The notes under the pieces were generated by a model. The model was given only the letters and a program-made list of their open reading frames with translations, ran no database searches and was not told where the DNA came from. A stretch of DNA of 64,000 nt from Lunularia cruciata (Eukaryota; Streptophyta; Marchantiopsida; Lunulariales; Lunulariaceae): the NCBI GenBank assembly GCA_948567375.1, contig OX419761.1, positions 8,098,243 through 8,162,242 on the forward strand, in the 5' to 3' direction. A program made the translations under genes and the position numbers. This document shows positions 44,797-56,330 of the stretch, piece after piece; within the stretch, counting starts at the first letter, position 1, and each line of letters opens with the position of its first letter.

Positions 44797-45544
44797 TGTT
44801 CCAAGGATAGGAGAACCTCTAACAGAAGAAACAAAAGCTTCAATTCCCAATACTCTAATGCTCCAAAAGATCACCTTCTCTTAAGTATATAACAAAGAGT
44901 ATCCGCTCAAAGGAAGCTCCTCCTTGGAAAAGAAATATGGATTGATTATATGTCAACAAGCTCCACCCTTAGATTAGCTGCATGGATGGATGACATGTTT
45001 GTCCTTGTCTTATATGGTTGGTCAAACAAGTTTGACTAGAGTGAATCTTTAGGGAAACTTCTTGTAGGAAGCTCAAAATATCATGGGCAAGGTACCATTG
45101 GAAAGCTCTTGATGAAATGAAAAATGGGAGGAGAAGGCAAGATTTCAATCCAACAAGGATGGATATTTTCCATTTTTGAGGCTTAATTCATCCATTTAGA
45201 CCTCCAAAATTGGCTCTAAAGTTTTTAGGGTATTTTTGTCACTTACCTTATTAGAAGAGTACCCTTTTAGTGACACCTCTATTTGATCTACTTAGTCCAT
45301 TATATAAAATACCCTTCTATATTTACCAAGCCAATTTTCACCTCTAAATAATGTCTAGCTAATGGTATTATAGGTAACTCTTGGCATCTAATATGACAAG
45401 CTCTCGTGCACTCCCTAACAAATGTGTCAAACACCATGTCCATTGCTCCATATAACTCCAAGGCTATAGGAACAACAAGGGAACCTCATTGCATACTCCT
45501 ATACTCGGAGACCTTGCCCACTACTATTGCTTTGCTAACTATCC
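44797..45544 (-). repeat. 5' LTR of element F (cut at its outer side by K)
   Basis: Begins TGTTCCAAGG on the plus strand next to the primer site. About 750 bases without any ORF. Its outer terminus is not identified because element K starts at 45545. Confidence 0.5.
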
Positions 45545-45674
45545 TATGAGCCGGTATGTCTCTCAGTCAAGATGAACCTCTAATGGCTATTATGGTAGCA
45601 CACCATGGACTAAGAAGGCAAGGAACTCCCAACTCCATCATACTCCTCCAAGGCTAACACTCCAAGACCCAAAC
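45545..45674 (-). repeat. 3' LTR of element K, inner fragment (left of solo LTR H)
   Basis: Reads TATGAGCCGG and on, aligning with the reverse complement of the C LTR end (TGTGAGCCGG). It is cut by LTR H at 45675 and continues at 52918. Confidence 0.82.
45670..45674. repeat. Target-site duplication of solo LTR H (left, CAAAC)
   Basis: CAAAC here and at 52913-52917, exact. Confidence 0.88.
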
Positions 45675-46179
45675 TTAGGTACACACATTTTTTGGTATTG
45701 TTATATTTTGAAGAAGTGTACAGTTGAAGTTGTATTGAACCCGAATGGCAACAAAAGAAGGAGAATTGTGTTTTTAGGGTGAACCCAAAGTAATTTACTT
45801 TGTGTCATGAAAGAAGAACTCAGATCAGACTTGTCAGAAAGAAACCCAAAGTAAGGAACCTTGCCTTGGGATGATCACTCTGATGCAAAGATAACATAAC
45901 AACTTTCCTTTGGGGTTATCAACGAAGAAAGTACAACCAAGAAAATGGCTAAGGCGTGAGTGAGATAAACTTGATAGTGCTAGGAGGAACTCATGCAGAA
46001 TGTGTGATTATCGATGAAGGGTGACTGAGAAATGACCACACCCAAAAGGAGTGCATATTTCAAAACCATCCAAGATTTTGATGTTTAACAATCTTGAGGG
46101 AGTTAGGATCTCACATCCAAGATACGCAAGAATTATCTTCTAGCTACTATGAGTAAGAGATTGCACAATGCCAATGAGG

Positions 46180-46666
46180 GGTGAGAAGAAGAGTCCCTCA
46201 CTTGTAGTGAGAAATCCTATGATTTGGAGGTTAGATGTAATAGAAAGGATCACAATCTTGAGTAGCTTTGAATCACTTTTCTAGCCTAGAATTAGAACTT
46301 GAGTTTCCAAGTTTCATGTCAAAAGTAGTTGCAAGTGATTGTGAGGAGGGCCTAGAGGAAGAAGCAAAGAGAGGCAATCCGGCTCAATGGACAAAGTTAG
46401 ATTGGAGATTGGTCATGGGGAGAGAGGCTGGTGAGGAAACTAGAGCAACATTCCTTGGGAAGAGAGAGTCTACAAAAGAGATTGAAGAAATCTGAAAATT
46501 CCTTCAACGCTTCACATACAAAGAATGGGTATAAAGTGGATATCTATTGCAACTCAGTAAGATGAGGTATTATTGGGGTGATGATGGTGCTCTTCAAGCC
46601 AAATAGGACCACATATGTGATGAAGCACCAGGTAGTGTTTTTCCACCAGATCTTTGCAGGGGCACT
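46180..46666 (+). pseudogene. LTR-resident ORF, copy H, N-terminal part
   Basis: The clearest frame is 46268-46495, with KRGNPAQWTKLDWRLVMGRE and ATFLGKRESTKEIEE, matching the ESDWRLVL block of A. After a stop the TTYVMKHQVVFFHQIFAG block is readable to the J insertion. Upstream sequence is too diverged to place the start. Confidence 0.6.
46662..46666. repeat. Probable target-site duplication of J (left, GCACT)
   Basis: GCACT against ACACC at 50135-50139. Both differ by one transition from GCACC, the form implied by the LTR alignment. Confidence 0.5.
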
Positions 46667-47559
46667 TGGGTCGTGGGGATTGTAAGGTCTTGAGATTGCA
46701 CCGGGCACCTGTGCTTAGGCTATCTTGTTTGTCAGAGACTTGATAGTACTTTCATCATCCGACATTGGTGTTGTTCTCTAGTTTGGTGATGGTAGCTCTT
46801 TCTTGGCAACTTGTATGCCATTATTCCGGGTGCTGACCCTCCTCAATGGATATTTGCATGAGGCTTTAAATTATTTTTGCCCTTCTCGTTCCCTCAGCTA
46901 CTATTCCCAATTTGTCATTCCTGACTCTGTTCTTGGTCTATCATTCTTAGGTTTGGTGGGGCTTTTGTTGTACTGGTCTGGTCTGATAGAAACAAATCAG
47001 GTGGGGTTTGTAGATTATTCCATAGGTTATGCAACCAACTCAACCCGGGCAACTTGTTCAATGATCTGATCCACCTAAGTAGGTTGGACTGAGTATTCCA
47101 AAAATCATGTTCTTTCCTCATCATTTTTCACTTATCAAATACACACGCATTCACTCATGGGGAATTTCATTTCCATCACCATACCAAGTCTTCCCAATTA
47201 TAAATCCTTTGGGAAAGGTCAAACAGCTCCTGTCTAAACAGTGTTCACATCAAAGCATTCTAACTAACCAAGCATATAAAGGAAAGAAAGGAATCAGCCT
47301 AGTCCTAATTCCTATCCCTTACAGCTCTTCATCTCCTTGTCTATAGCATCTCCACTTGACATCCCCTCCAAATCTCCACTGCTTAGCAGATTCTCCCTCG
47401 AGGTTTCTCTCTTCTGTCTTAGAAACACACCAAACTTCTTCTCTCCCTCTGTTTGACACAAATCAGCCACTTCAAAATTTCCTGTCCACACTTCACACTC
47501 TCCTTCCAATATTCAAAAAATAGTCTTTGTCCAGCCCCTATCTCTCCTTCTCAGTCCAA

Positions 47560-48480
47560 ACTCCTCCTTTGTGGAAAAGACCTCTCCTGTCCTGCACTCT
47601 CAAGACATACTCCATATGAATTTCTCTTTCTGTCCAAGCCCCAACTCCTGCACTTTTTCCCTATCTCTCTCTCCCTTCCGGCCTTCACACTCTCAAGGCA
47701 TACTTGCAAAAATTCCTCTCTAGCCTGCTCCTGTCCAGACTTCTCCTTAAAAAGAACCTCTCCTCTCTTGCACTCTCAAGGCAACACTTCCTACAAAAAT
47801 CCTCTCTTCTCCGGGCAACACATTCTCTCCTTCCAACACTTTCAGCAAACCCTAGTCCTGCAAAAATTTCTCTTGTCCAGTCTTCACACTCTCAAGACAA
47901 CACTTCCTGCAAAAATTCTCTTTCTGTCCAAGCCCCAGCTCCTGCACATTTGCCCTATCTCCCTCTCCCTTTTGGCCCTCACACTCTGAAGGCATACCTG
48001 CAAAAATTCCTCTCTCAAGGCGGCACACTCCCAAGGCATACCTGCAAAAAGCACTCTCTTTGTCCAACTTCAACCTTTCTCTCAAGCCCTTACATTCAAA
48101 AATGCCCTTCTCTGTCCAGCCTTCCACTATCAATCAAGCCCTTACATTCAAAAATGCACTCTCTTTGTCCAGCCTTCAACCTCCTCTCAAGCCCTTACAT
48201 TCAAAACAAATCTCTCTCCTCCTTGCCTTGTGCTCTCAAGCCTTCATTTGAAATTTCATTCTCCATTCTGTTCTAGCCAGCCCTAATCCACTCTCCTTAG
48301 AGGATTTACCTTTCTCCCCACTCAAACACTCAGTCCTCTTGAAGCATGACTCTCCCAACTCAGACCAGATCAGGCCCTTTCTCTCAAAGTATGACTCTCC
48401 CAGCTCAGACCAGAATAGGCTTTCTATCAAAGCATTACCCTTCATATCCTGCACAACCCTAATCCCATTCAAATTTCACT
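47560..48480. repeat. Degenerate C/T-rich repeats, upstream block in J
   Basis: Older-looking copies of phrases such as CTGTCCAAGCCCCAGCTCCTG (about 47631 and 47925). There are also several copies of a CAAGCCCTTACATTCAAAA phrase at 48093-48210. The spacing is irregular. Confidence 0.6.
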
Positions 48481-48769
48481 TCCCTATCATTGGTTCTCCA
48501 ATTCATGCACAATGCTCACATTCAAAATTCTCATATCCTGGCAACCAACTCCTTCACCTTGAATTTGCCAGCCCTTCACTTCAAAATTGCACTCCCTCTT
48601 CTATATCCAAGCAGGCCTTTTCTCCTTCGTGAAAAATCCCATGTCAATTCTTGTCTGAACCCTCTTTTCAGGTGCTGGTCTTCTCTCAAAACGTTACCTC
48701 TTCCCTATCCAGCCCAGCCCTTTTCCTGTCTTTCCCAAATTTCTCCTCTCTCCCAACAGCCTCCCTCTC

Positions 48770-49735
48770 TCAAGAGCTTACAATCCTGCAAAATTGTCCT
48801 CTCTGTCCAAGTTCCAGCTCCTGCACATCCACACTCTTCCTTTGAGAAAAAAAACCTTCTTCTCTTTGGCCTTCTCTCTCAAGCCCTTACATTCCTGCAA
48901 AATTTGTCTCTCTGTCCCAGTTCCAGCTCCTGCACATCCACACTCTTCCTTCCAGAAAAAACCCTTTCTCTATGGCCTTCTCTCTCAAGCCCTTACATTC
49001 TTGCAAAAATTGTCTCTCTGTCCCAATTCCAGATCCTGCACATCCACACTCTTCCTTTGAGAAAAAACCCTTCTCTCTGGCCTTCTCTCTCAAGCCCTTA
49101 CATTCCATGAAAATTGTCTCTTTGTCCTAGTTCCAGCTCTTGCACATCCACACTCTTTCTTTGAGAAAAGAACCCCTCTCTCTAGCCTTCTCTCTCAAGC
49201 CCTTACATTCCTATGAAAATTGTCTCTTTGTCCTAGTTCCAGCTCTTGCACATCCACACTCTTTCTTTGAGAAAAGAACCCCTCTCTCTAGCCTTCTCTC
49301 TCAAGCCCTTACATTCCTATGAAAATTGTCTCTCTGTCCTAGTTCCAACTCCTACACATACACACTCTTCCTTCACAAAAGAAACCCTTTCTCTCTGGCC
49401 TTCTCTCTCAAGCCCTTACATTCCTACGGAAATTGTCTCTATCCGAGTTCCAACTCTTGCACATCCACACTCTTCCTTTAAGAAAAACTCCTTCTCTTTG
49501 TTCCTCTCTCTCAAGCCCTTACATTTCTGCAAAAATTGTCTCTTTGTCTAAGTTCCAGCTCCTGCACATCCACACTCTTCCTTCAAGAAAAAAACCCCTC
49601 TCTAGCCTTCTCTCTTAAGCCCTTACATTCCTGCAAAAATTGTCTCTTTGTCCTAGTTCCAGCTCCTGCACATCCACACTCTTCCTTCCAAAAAAAACCC
49701 TGTCTCTCTGGCCTTCTCTCTCAAGCCCTTACCCT
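48770..49735. repeat. Minisatellite in J, about nine units of 104-109 bp
   Basis: The phrase GTTCCAGCTCCTGCACATCC starts units at 48811, 48920, 49026, 49130, 49236, 49342, 49447, 49552 and 49656. Each unit also contains TCTCAAGCCCTTACATTCC and a GAGAAAAAA-type run. Because the common period is near 105 (35 codons), stops are rare in some frames and long spurious ORFs appear. Confidence 0.9.
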
Positions 49736-50134
49736 CAAAAGTTATCTCTCTATCCATCTCTTGAACTTTCCCTCCCTCCTATCTCCTGTTTCTGTAAAAC
49801 TCTTTTGCTCTACCACTAAAATGAAAAATACTCCTAAGGCACCAGCAAACATTAAAAAAATCTAGAGCTTGTGTAACATAAATTTAAGCCCCAAGTTGGT
49901 GTAAGCCAAAGAAACTCCTGAGCTCATGCGTCATTTCAGAACCCTTCTACCTTATGAAACATAAACTATTTTTGGGCTTTACAATAATATAGCAAATATC
50001 TCCCGTGACAAGATAGCATAAAAAACTCTCGAGACGTATTGACATAAAATCTGAGGGCATTACAATAGGAAGAAGAGGGAAAAAAACTTTCATACCAAAA
50101 GCATCAAGGGTACACGTGGGCTATTTTCCCGACA

Positions 50135-50139
50135 ACACC
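50135..50139. repeat. Probable target-site duplication of J (right, ACACC)
   Basis: See the left copy at 46662-46666. LTR H resumes after it. Confidence 0.5.
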
Positions 50140-52128
50140 GGTGAATTGAGCAAAGTGTTTTCACCAGTGAACAAGGAAGATGGTCTAGAATTGGAAGGAT
50201 CAATCACCGCCACATTATCTAGTGCTATTTGAAGTGCATTTCTACCTTAGGCTGAACTTGCTGACTGCAAAGGAGAGGAAGAAGATGATCTCACACTTTT
50301 CATCCAGACCTGAGAAGAGAAGCAGACAAAGGAGAGTAGTAGTACATTCTCCAAATCTGGTAGAGCAATGAACACTTTGCAAAGATAGGCCAACATATGA
50401 GAATGCAGCCAAAGATTTTGAGGACAAAAAAGAGAAGTAGTTCCGAGGAGATGGTGTCCCTAGTACAACCAAGAAAGACAAGAAGGCTAGTTCCAAGGCA
50501 CAAGTTTGTCATGAGGGAGCCATTGTTGGCAGAAGAATCAAAAGGAGAAGCTGAGATAAAATCAGAGGACTTGGAAAATGAAGAAGAGGCAACATGCACT
50601 TTGAAGAGTGGTGAATGAAGTAGTGGAAGTGATGGAGAACCTGAAGTGCAATAGTTGGTAGAAGAAGTGGCTGAGGAGGAAGATCAAGAGTTTCATGAAA
50701 CAATTGATCACCTGGAAGGAGGAGACGTGCCATGTCTAGAGTTGCTTGCGGTGGAGATCTAAGAGCAAAGAGATGAAGAGCCAAGGTTGGGCATTCTCTA
50801 AGGAACAAGAACAAAGAAGCCTATGCAAACCAAAGTTGCAAGTTCTAGTCAAGCACAAAGCACAAAGGAAGAAGATGCCAGCTCAATGGAGGTTACTCTT
50901 AAGGTATGAAGATTGAGACTTTAGAGTAAGGTGCCAATGGAAGAGGCATCAATGCAAGTCATGAACAAATATGAAGACAATGCAAAAGAAGACAATGGGG
51001 GTGAAGTTGCATACTTATATAAGATTTTTTGTCCTTTGTTAACAATGTTGAGGAAGAAGAAAGTAAAACTAGGGAGGGATCATCTGGAGGTAAAGGATGA
51101 ACTGCATGTCGTGAAGTATTTGAATGAAGAAATCATTCAATTGAGGGAGAAGCTACATGAAGGTGAGAAGCGTGCAGAGGAGCCTTGGGTTGATGAAGTT
51201 CTATGAGAGAAAATATTTGCAAACTTGCAAGAGTCTTTTGGGAAGCAAGGAGTTGAGATGGAAGTGAAGGATGAGTAATTAAGGAAGCAAAAGATAATTA
51301 TGGAGAAGTTGAAGGTAGAATTTGATGAAGCATGCATTGAGGTAATACATTCAAAAGCAATTGCTATGGTGATGGAGCAGGAGTTAGAAAGCTTGAAGGT
51401 GATGGCAATGCAAAAAGATGAAGCTTTGGCAGAGAGAGCTAGCAGGGAAAATAGAGAGGAAGAGTGTTTGCAAGGACCAGTCATCAATGTGGAAGCCCAA
51501 CTTGCCAGATATATGGAGGAGAAGGAAGCATTGAAGGCTATGTTTGAGGATGCAGTAAAGAAGTATTATGAAGAGTTGCAAGTGGAGAGAGCTTGAGATC
51601 ATACATTGGAGCAAGTGGGAGGGGTAGTAGAGAAATCGGTATGAAGTTGAGAGTAGAAGCTAAAGTAAAGATAGAAGAAGTATGTTTGCACGAGTTAAAG
51701 TTTTTAGTGCAAGAGAAGAAGAGGAGAAAGGCAAAGGAGACAGATCTGAATAATCTTTTGATTTGCTAAGAGAAAGAGTAGATAGGAAAGTTGGTGAAGT
51801 AAGAGATAATGTTTGTCTCAGGTTAGAATTAGTGAAATCTGAGTTAGACTAGATTTGTAGTAGTGTGAAGTTAGGAACCCAAGCTAAAGTAAGAGAGGTA
51901 AGAGTACAAGTTACTTTGGATGAGTTGTCTGAGATATTAAAGAGGAGTGGGTCAAAAGGTAAGAAGATAGATAGAATGCTCATGAGTTCAATTTTAGTCC
52001 AGATGGGAGAAGTGATAGACATAGTAGAACGTGTAGAAGTTGTTAGATCCAAAGTAGATGTAGCAAAGGAAGTTACATCAAGGTTGGTAGAGGAAGAAGA
52101 AGTAGACATCGGATTGGATTCACAATGA
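50140..52128 (+). pseudogene. LTR-resident ORF, copy H, C-terminal part
   Basis: Diverged copy. It resumes with GELSKVFSPVNKEDGLELEG-like sequence, equivalent to INWARCFHGRTRQMVWNLRD, followed by acidic pieces (50397-50618). Coiled-coil frames follow at 50931-51206 and 51300-51596, and a C-terminal frame at 51865-52128 ending VDIGLDSQ. CLHELKFLVQEKKRRKAKET is readable near 51690. It has many stops. Confidence 0.6.
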
Positions 52129-52912
52129 ATTTGAGATTTGAATTGATAGATATGAAGAGTGGGTTGTCATTTTGAATTTGGAGATGTTAAGGAATGGTAT
52201 AGTAGTTAAATAACTATTGAAGTGCTTAGCCTATTTAAAGGAATCATTCGTAGTGTTGTGTAGTTCAATATTTATATTTTCAAAGTTGACAAAGTGAAGT
52301 GTTGTGACTCAATGCTTGTCATTTCAACTTAATTCCAAGTATCAATCCTATGTGGGTGTTTGTGAGTGTTTGGAGAATTTTGAAGTGCAGTTAGCATGCT
52401 TGTTAGATGTTGGATTCTATAATGCTGATCTTCATTCTATGTGTTTGATCTTGAGTGAAGTGTAATCAAAGCAATGCCTAGATAGATCAGTGAGGAATCG
52501 TAGTGTTCATAGTATTCTTCATTTGTGAGCATAGTGCATAGTGTGAGTTGATGCAAAGCAATTTTGATTGAGGAAGTTGTGCCTTCAATAGAGTGGTGGA
52601 ACACAATTTTGGAGTATTTTCATTTTTTAGTGAATTAACCTTCTTTGAGAAAATCTGAATCATCACAATTGAAGGTTGTTTCAAAAGAATTGGAAGTATT
52701 GTGATTATGGAGTGTTAATTTTTGATGAGTCTACAAGTCACTACTTATTACTCTCTTTTGGGTATGGTTTCTCCTTGATGATTAAAGACACAATCAAGAA
52801 GAACTGAATTGTCACTACTTACTTTGTACTTGACCATTTCTGACTCATATCTCTATGAGAACAAGCTTTTACTTACTGATTACCGCAAAGGGATACTTGC
52901 CAAGTTGTCACA

Positions 52913-52917
52913 CAAAC
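52913..52917. repeat. Target-site duplication of solo LTR H (right, CAAAC)
   Basis: Exact repeat of 45670-45674. Confidence 0.88.
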
Positions 52918-53090
52918 CTTTGCTCACTAGATAACTCAATGTGAGAGAGACATTTGGAAATGAAAGGATGATGAATACCTCCTCATCCCTAGTTTATATA
53001 ATTGTGAGATAATTACACACCAAAGTTACTAATTACTCGAGTAACTCAAGTTATTATGCTAAAACTCAAATAAAGTCAGAAAGTTAAAGT
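52918..53090 (-). repeat. 3' LTR of element K, second fragment
   Basis: Aligns with D 1888-2060 and with the reverse complement of the C LTR. It stops at about 53090, where integrase sequence begins directly. Confidence 0.75.
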
Positions 53091-53900
53091 TTTGATTGGT
53101 TTTCTTTGCCAAGGCATTGGAGTTTAGCTTATAAGATGTAGTTACTCTATGTGTGATAGAGAAATGTCATAGCATGGATGTATTAATGCTTCATGTAAAC
53201 TCTCATCCTTTATCAAAAACTAAGTCCAAAGGGCACCCAAACCTAGTGATAATGCGTTCATAAAGAAATCTACCGACTTCATCTTCATTCTTGTCCCTCA
53301 ATAGTCTAGCCTCAACCCACTTGGTAAGATAATTAGTAACTACCACAATGTATAGATTGTTCCTTGCGGTTCTATTGAGAGGACCTACAGAATTGATTCC
53401 TCATTTCTCAAAAGGTCCTAGCAATGAAATTGATCTAAGTGGTGGAATGGAAGTAGACTTTGTAGCAAAAGGTTGACAAACATGACAAGTTTTGCAATAA
53501 TCAAGACAATCCTTGAAAATCCCATCCAATGGTAACCTGAATCTAGAACCTTGAAAGCAATCACCTTTCTTGCAAAGTGTCTTCCACAAACTAAACCTTC
53601 ATGAAACTCCTTTATGAGTAAGATAGACCCTTCCTTACCACTGCTCTTTGATGTAGACCATCTGCTCTTTGGTGAAAAAGAATATCCTCCACCATTGTGT
53701 AAGGTCTAGAACTTGCTACAAGGGCCTTCCTCTCCCTAGCATACATCTCTTCTAAATAGTTAAGTCTTGTAAAAAATCCCACAATCTCCTTGTACTCCAT
53801 TGGAACCTCTTGAGTGATTGAGATTTTCATGATCTCGTCATTTAGGAAGGAATCATCCATTGGCTCATCTCTATCATGCTCATAGGTCCTAGATAACAAA
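53091..53900 (-). pseudogene. Integrase of element K (3' end deleted)
   Basis: Minus strand, matching C 37745 back to about 37000: readable pieces are TTSYKLNSNALAKKTN-like sequence near 53100, the region of the second Asp near 53200 and the zinc part (CKTCHVCQPFATKSTSIPPL, 53401-53589). The C-terminal third is deleted. Stops and frame changes are numerous. Confidence 0.78.
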
Positions 53901-54240
53901 TCAACATTTGCATTTTTCTTCCCTAGCCTATGCTCAATGGTGTAATTGTACTTAAACAAGAATACCATTCCACCTTGCTAGCCTCCCTTCCACATAAGGC
54001 TTGTTGAAGATGTAATTCAAATCCTTTTGATCCTTGACAATGGTGGTTTTCCCTCCAATCAAATTGTGTCTAAACTTCTTGAGACCAAAGATCATTGCCA
54101 AACTTTCTCTCTTTGTGACAAAGTAGTTCATTTCTGTTGAAACCATCTGCCTACTAGCATAAGCTATTCGATGATCATGCCTATCTTGGTCTAATTGACT
54201 AAGAGTGCATCTTATAGCTACATTGGAAGCAGTAGTGTAG
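53901..54240 (-). pseudogene. RNase H of element K
   Basis: Minus strand, part of the 198-codon frame 54548-53952: KPFILYTTASNVAIRCTLSQ (the catalytic Asp of YTDAS is changed), IAYASRQMVSTEMNYFVTKR and FGLKKFRHNLIGG, then KNANVDLLSRTY beyond a frame change. Confidence 0.78.
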
Positions 54241-55130
54241 AGGATGAAAGGCTTACTCCAATCAGGTTTAGCAAGATTTGGAGCTAAAACAAAGGATTGC
54301 TTGAGCTCCTCAAAAGCTTTGAGAGCCTCCTTGTCTTCCAAAATCACCATGTATTCCACACCCTTCTTCATGGAGATGGCCAGTGCATAAGCCTTCTTGG
54401 AAAATGAGAAGATGAACCTCGTATAGTACCCAACCATCCCCAAGAATTGGCATAATTTTATCAAGCTTGAAGGGAATGGAAGGTCTAAGATTTTCCTAAC
54501 CTTCTTAAGATCAATTGCTATTCCATCCTTGGAGATGATGTGCCCCAAAAGTAGACCTTCTTCACAACAAAAAATGCACTATTCTGGGTTGAGTGATGTA
54601 TTTGCTTCATCCAAGCATTGCAAGACCTTGATTAGGTGCTCAAAGTGCTCCTCCTTGCTCCCATATACACAAAATTCATCAATGAATCTCTTATAAATTT
54701 TCTAATAAAAGGTTCAAATACCTTGTTCATAAACCATTGGAACATGACTCAAGCATTACAAAGCCCAAAAGGCATGACCTTGAAAGCATATGTTCTCCAA
54801 GGTGTGATGAATGTGGTGAGTTGTTGATGCTTAAAGACAATCTTGATTTGGTTATACCCACTATAACCATCTCCAAAACTATACCTCTCATGACCGACAA
54901 CATCCTCCAAGATCTCATTAATGAATGGCTAAGGGTAATAGTCCTTCTTAGTAACAACATTTAGCTTCTTGTAATCCACACATACCCAAAGCTTGCCATT
55001 CTTTTTCTTCAAAATGACAATTGGAGACACCCATTCTGAATTCTCCACCTTCAAGATAAATCCAACCTCCTTGAGCTTATCAACCTTGTCCTTCACAACC
55101 AAAGATGTTGGTGGACTAATGCGACATTAC
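54241..55130 (-). pseudogene. Reverse transcriptase of element K
   Basis: Minus strand: FLGMVGYYTRFIFSFSKKA and GHIISKDGIAIDLKKVRKIL are clear in 54548-54400. Near 54680 the catalytic FIDDFCVY box is destroyed by a lost base and a GAC-to-GAA change. Pre-catalytic motifs are readable near 54750-55050. It aligns with C 35700-36580. Confidence 0.8.
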
Positions 55131-56330
55131 TTTTGGCAGATTGGTCTTGCATGTGATTCCACTTCAATCTTATGTTCCTCCAAGGTAACTTCATTTAAAT
55201 CCCTGTAACTAAAAGAAAATGCATGGATGAACTTGTGGAAAGTCTCCTCAAATCTTACCTTCTCCTCCTTGGTAACATTTGGACCTTACTTTAGGGAAGA
55301 TAACCTCCTCTCTATCTTCTCAAGTATCAATGGTGATTTATCTAGGTCCTTCAAAACCTTTGGCTTAGGTGCAAATTCATAGCACACATAGGATACACAT
55401 TTGAATCAGATTTAGATTCATCGTCCTCCATGGAAGTCTCGTCCTCCATGCTTGCATCCACACTTGAAGCTCTTTCTTCTGAATTTGATTCCCAATAATC
55501 AGAAGATGGTTTATCCAAATGTGAAGTGTTGGTGGTATGAGTCACATGATGTATGACTATATGGTTTGATGGCCCAGTCCTCAAGCACCCTTTGTGTTAT
55601 TGATCAATTGTGCATGCTACTATCAACCATAGCTTCCTAAGAAGCAAATCATAGCTTGAATCCTTCAAGACTTGGAAAGTCATGAAATGTTGAACTCCCA
55701 TAACTGAAACTAACACTTTATCCAACACCCCTACAAGTGAAACTTGTTGCTTGTTTCAATGCTCACCATAAATGTTGAAGGTTTGGAGGGTATCATACCC
55801 AAGTTCTTCATCAACTTCTCTAACATGGCATTCATTGCAAATCCTCCATCAATAAGTGCATTCTTGATGTTTATCTTGGAGGCATATTCACAAGCCTCCC
55901 ATGATGTTGGTTTGGCATCCGCCAACCAACACCATTGATACAAGAGCTCTTGCTTTCTTCTTCCTCTTCCTCTTCCTCTTCCTTCTTGTAGAACTCAAAC
56001 CACCTCTAAGCTCCTTTCTCAAGATAGGATTTAAAGCAATTAGTTGACCCACAATGATGTGAACCTTGTGACTAACAACATCCTCCAACACATTGTAGTT
56101 CCATTGTTGCTTTGAGATCAAGAAGTCTTCCATCCCCAACTTCTTCCTTGGAGTCTTTGTTGTTGATGTTGTTGAGGTGCTAGTGCAAGCACTCCTAGTA
56201 GTTATAAGAGTATCCTTGTTAGGAGTACATCCTTGAGAAGAGTGTACATCCTATGCAAAACAAGCTCTCTTCTTCTCTTTTGCCAAAAGCTCCAAATTAA
56301 GACCCCTTCTCAAACTTGCTCTCAACCACA
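55131..56330 (-). pseudogene. Protease region and linkers of element K
   Basis: Minus strand. The frames are 56139-55888 (MEDFLISKQQWNYNVLEDVV), 55943-55731 (protease, ALIDGGFAMNAMLEKLMKN, with Ser of the D-G-G-S site changed to Phe) and 55584-55351 (linker, GPSNHIVIHHVTHTTNT and an acidic Ser-rich part). The AAAGGGT heptamer and following TGA seen in C recur near 55595-55581. Confidence 0.75.

Larger units (their letters stand above)
46667..50134 (-). mobile_element. J: probable solo LTR of another family (3.47 kb) with internal minisatellite
   Basis: On the minus strand it starts TGTCGGGAAAATAGCCC (50134) and ends CCCCACGACCCA (46667), LTR-like TG...CA termini, with decayed target duplications. 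No gag-pol or primer site is recognised. The plus strand from about 47300 to 49750 is extremely pyrimidine-rich and partly tandem-repeated. A TTTATATG box near 47280 (minus strand) is a possible promoter. The solo-LTR reading is inference; a non-autonomous element is the alternative. Confidence 0.55.
45675..52912 (+). mobile_element. Solo LTR H of the A/B superfamily, split by J
   Basis: It starts TTAGGTACACACATTTTTTGG (the A start with several changes) and ends AAGTTGTCACA at 52912, flanked by a perfect CAAAC duplication. Without J (46667-50134) it is about 3.77 kb, the same as the A and B LTRs. No gag-pol belongs to it. It is strongly diverged and so old. Confidence 0.85.

Noticed and set aside
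46803-47124. Short ORFs near 46803-47069 and 46915-47124
   Set aside because: Short, overlapping on opposite strands, no recognisable motif, within the presumed LTR J.
48490-49110. 206-codon ORF and others (47453-47989, 47704-48276) in the C/T-rich region
   Set aside because: Open only because the sequence is a pyrimidine-rich minisatellite with a period close to 105, a multiple of three. No credible protein features.
48770-49735. CRISPR-like array
   Set aside because: Units are contiguous 104-109 bp tandem repeats with no unique spacers, in a plant retroelement.
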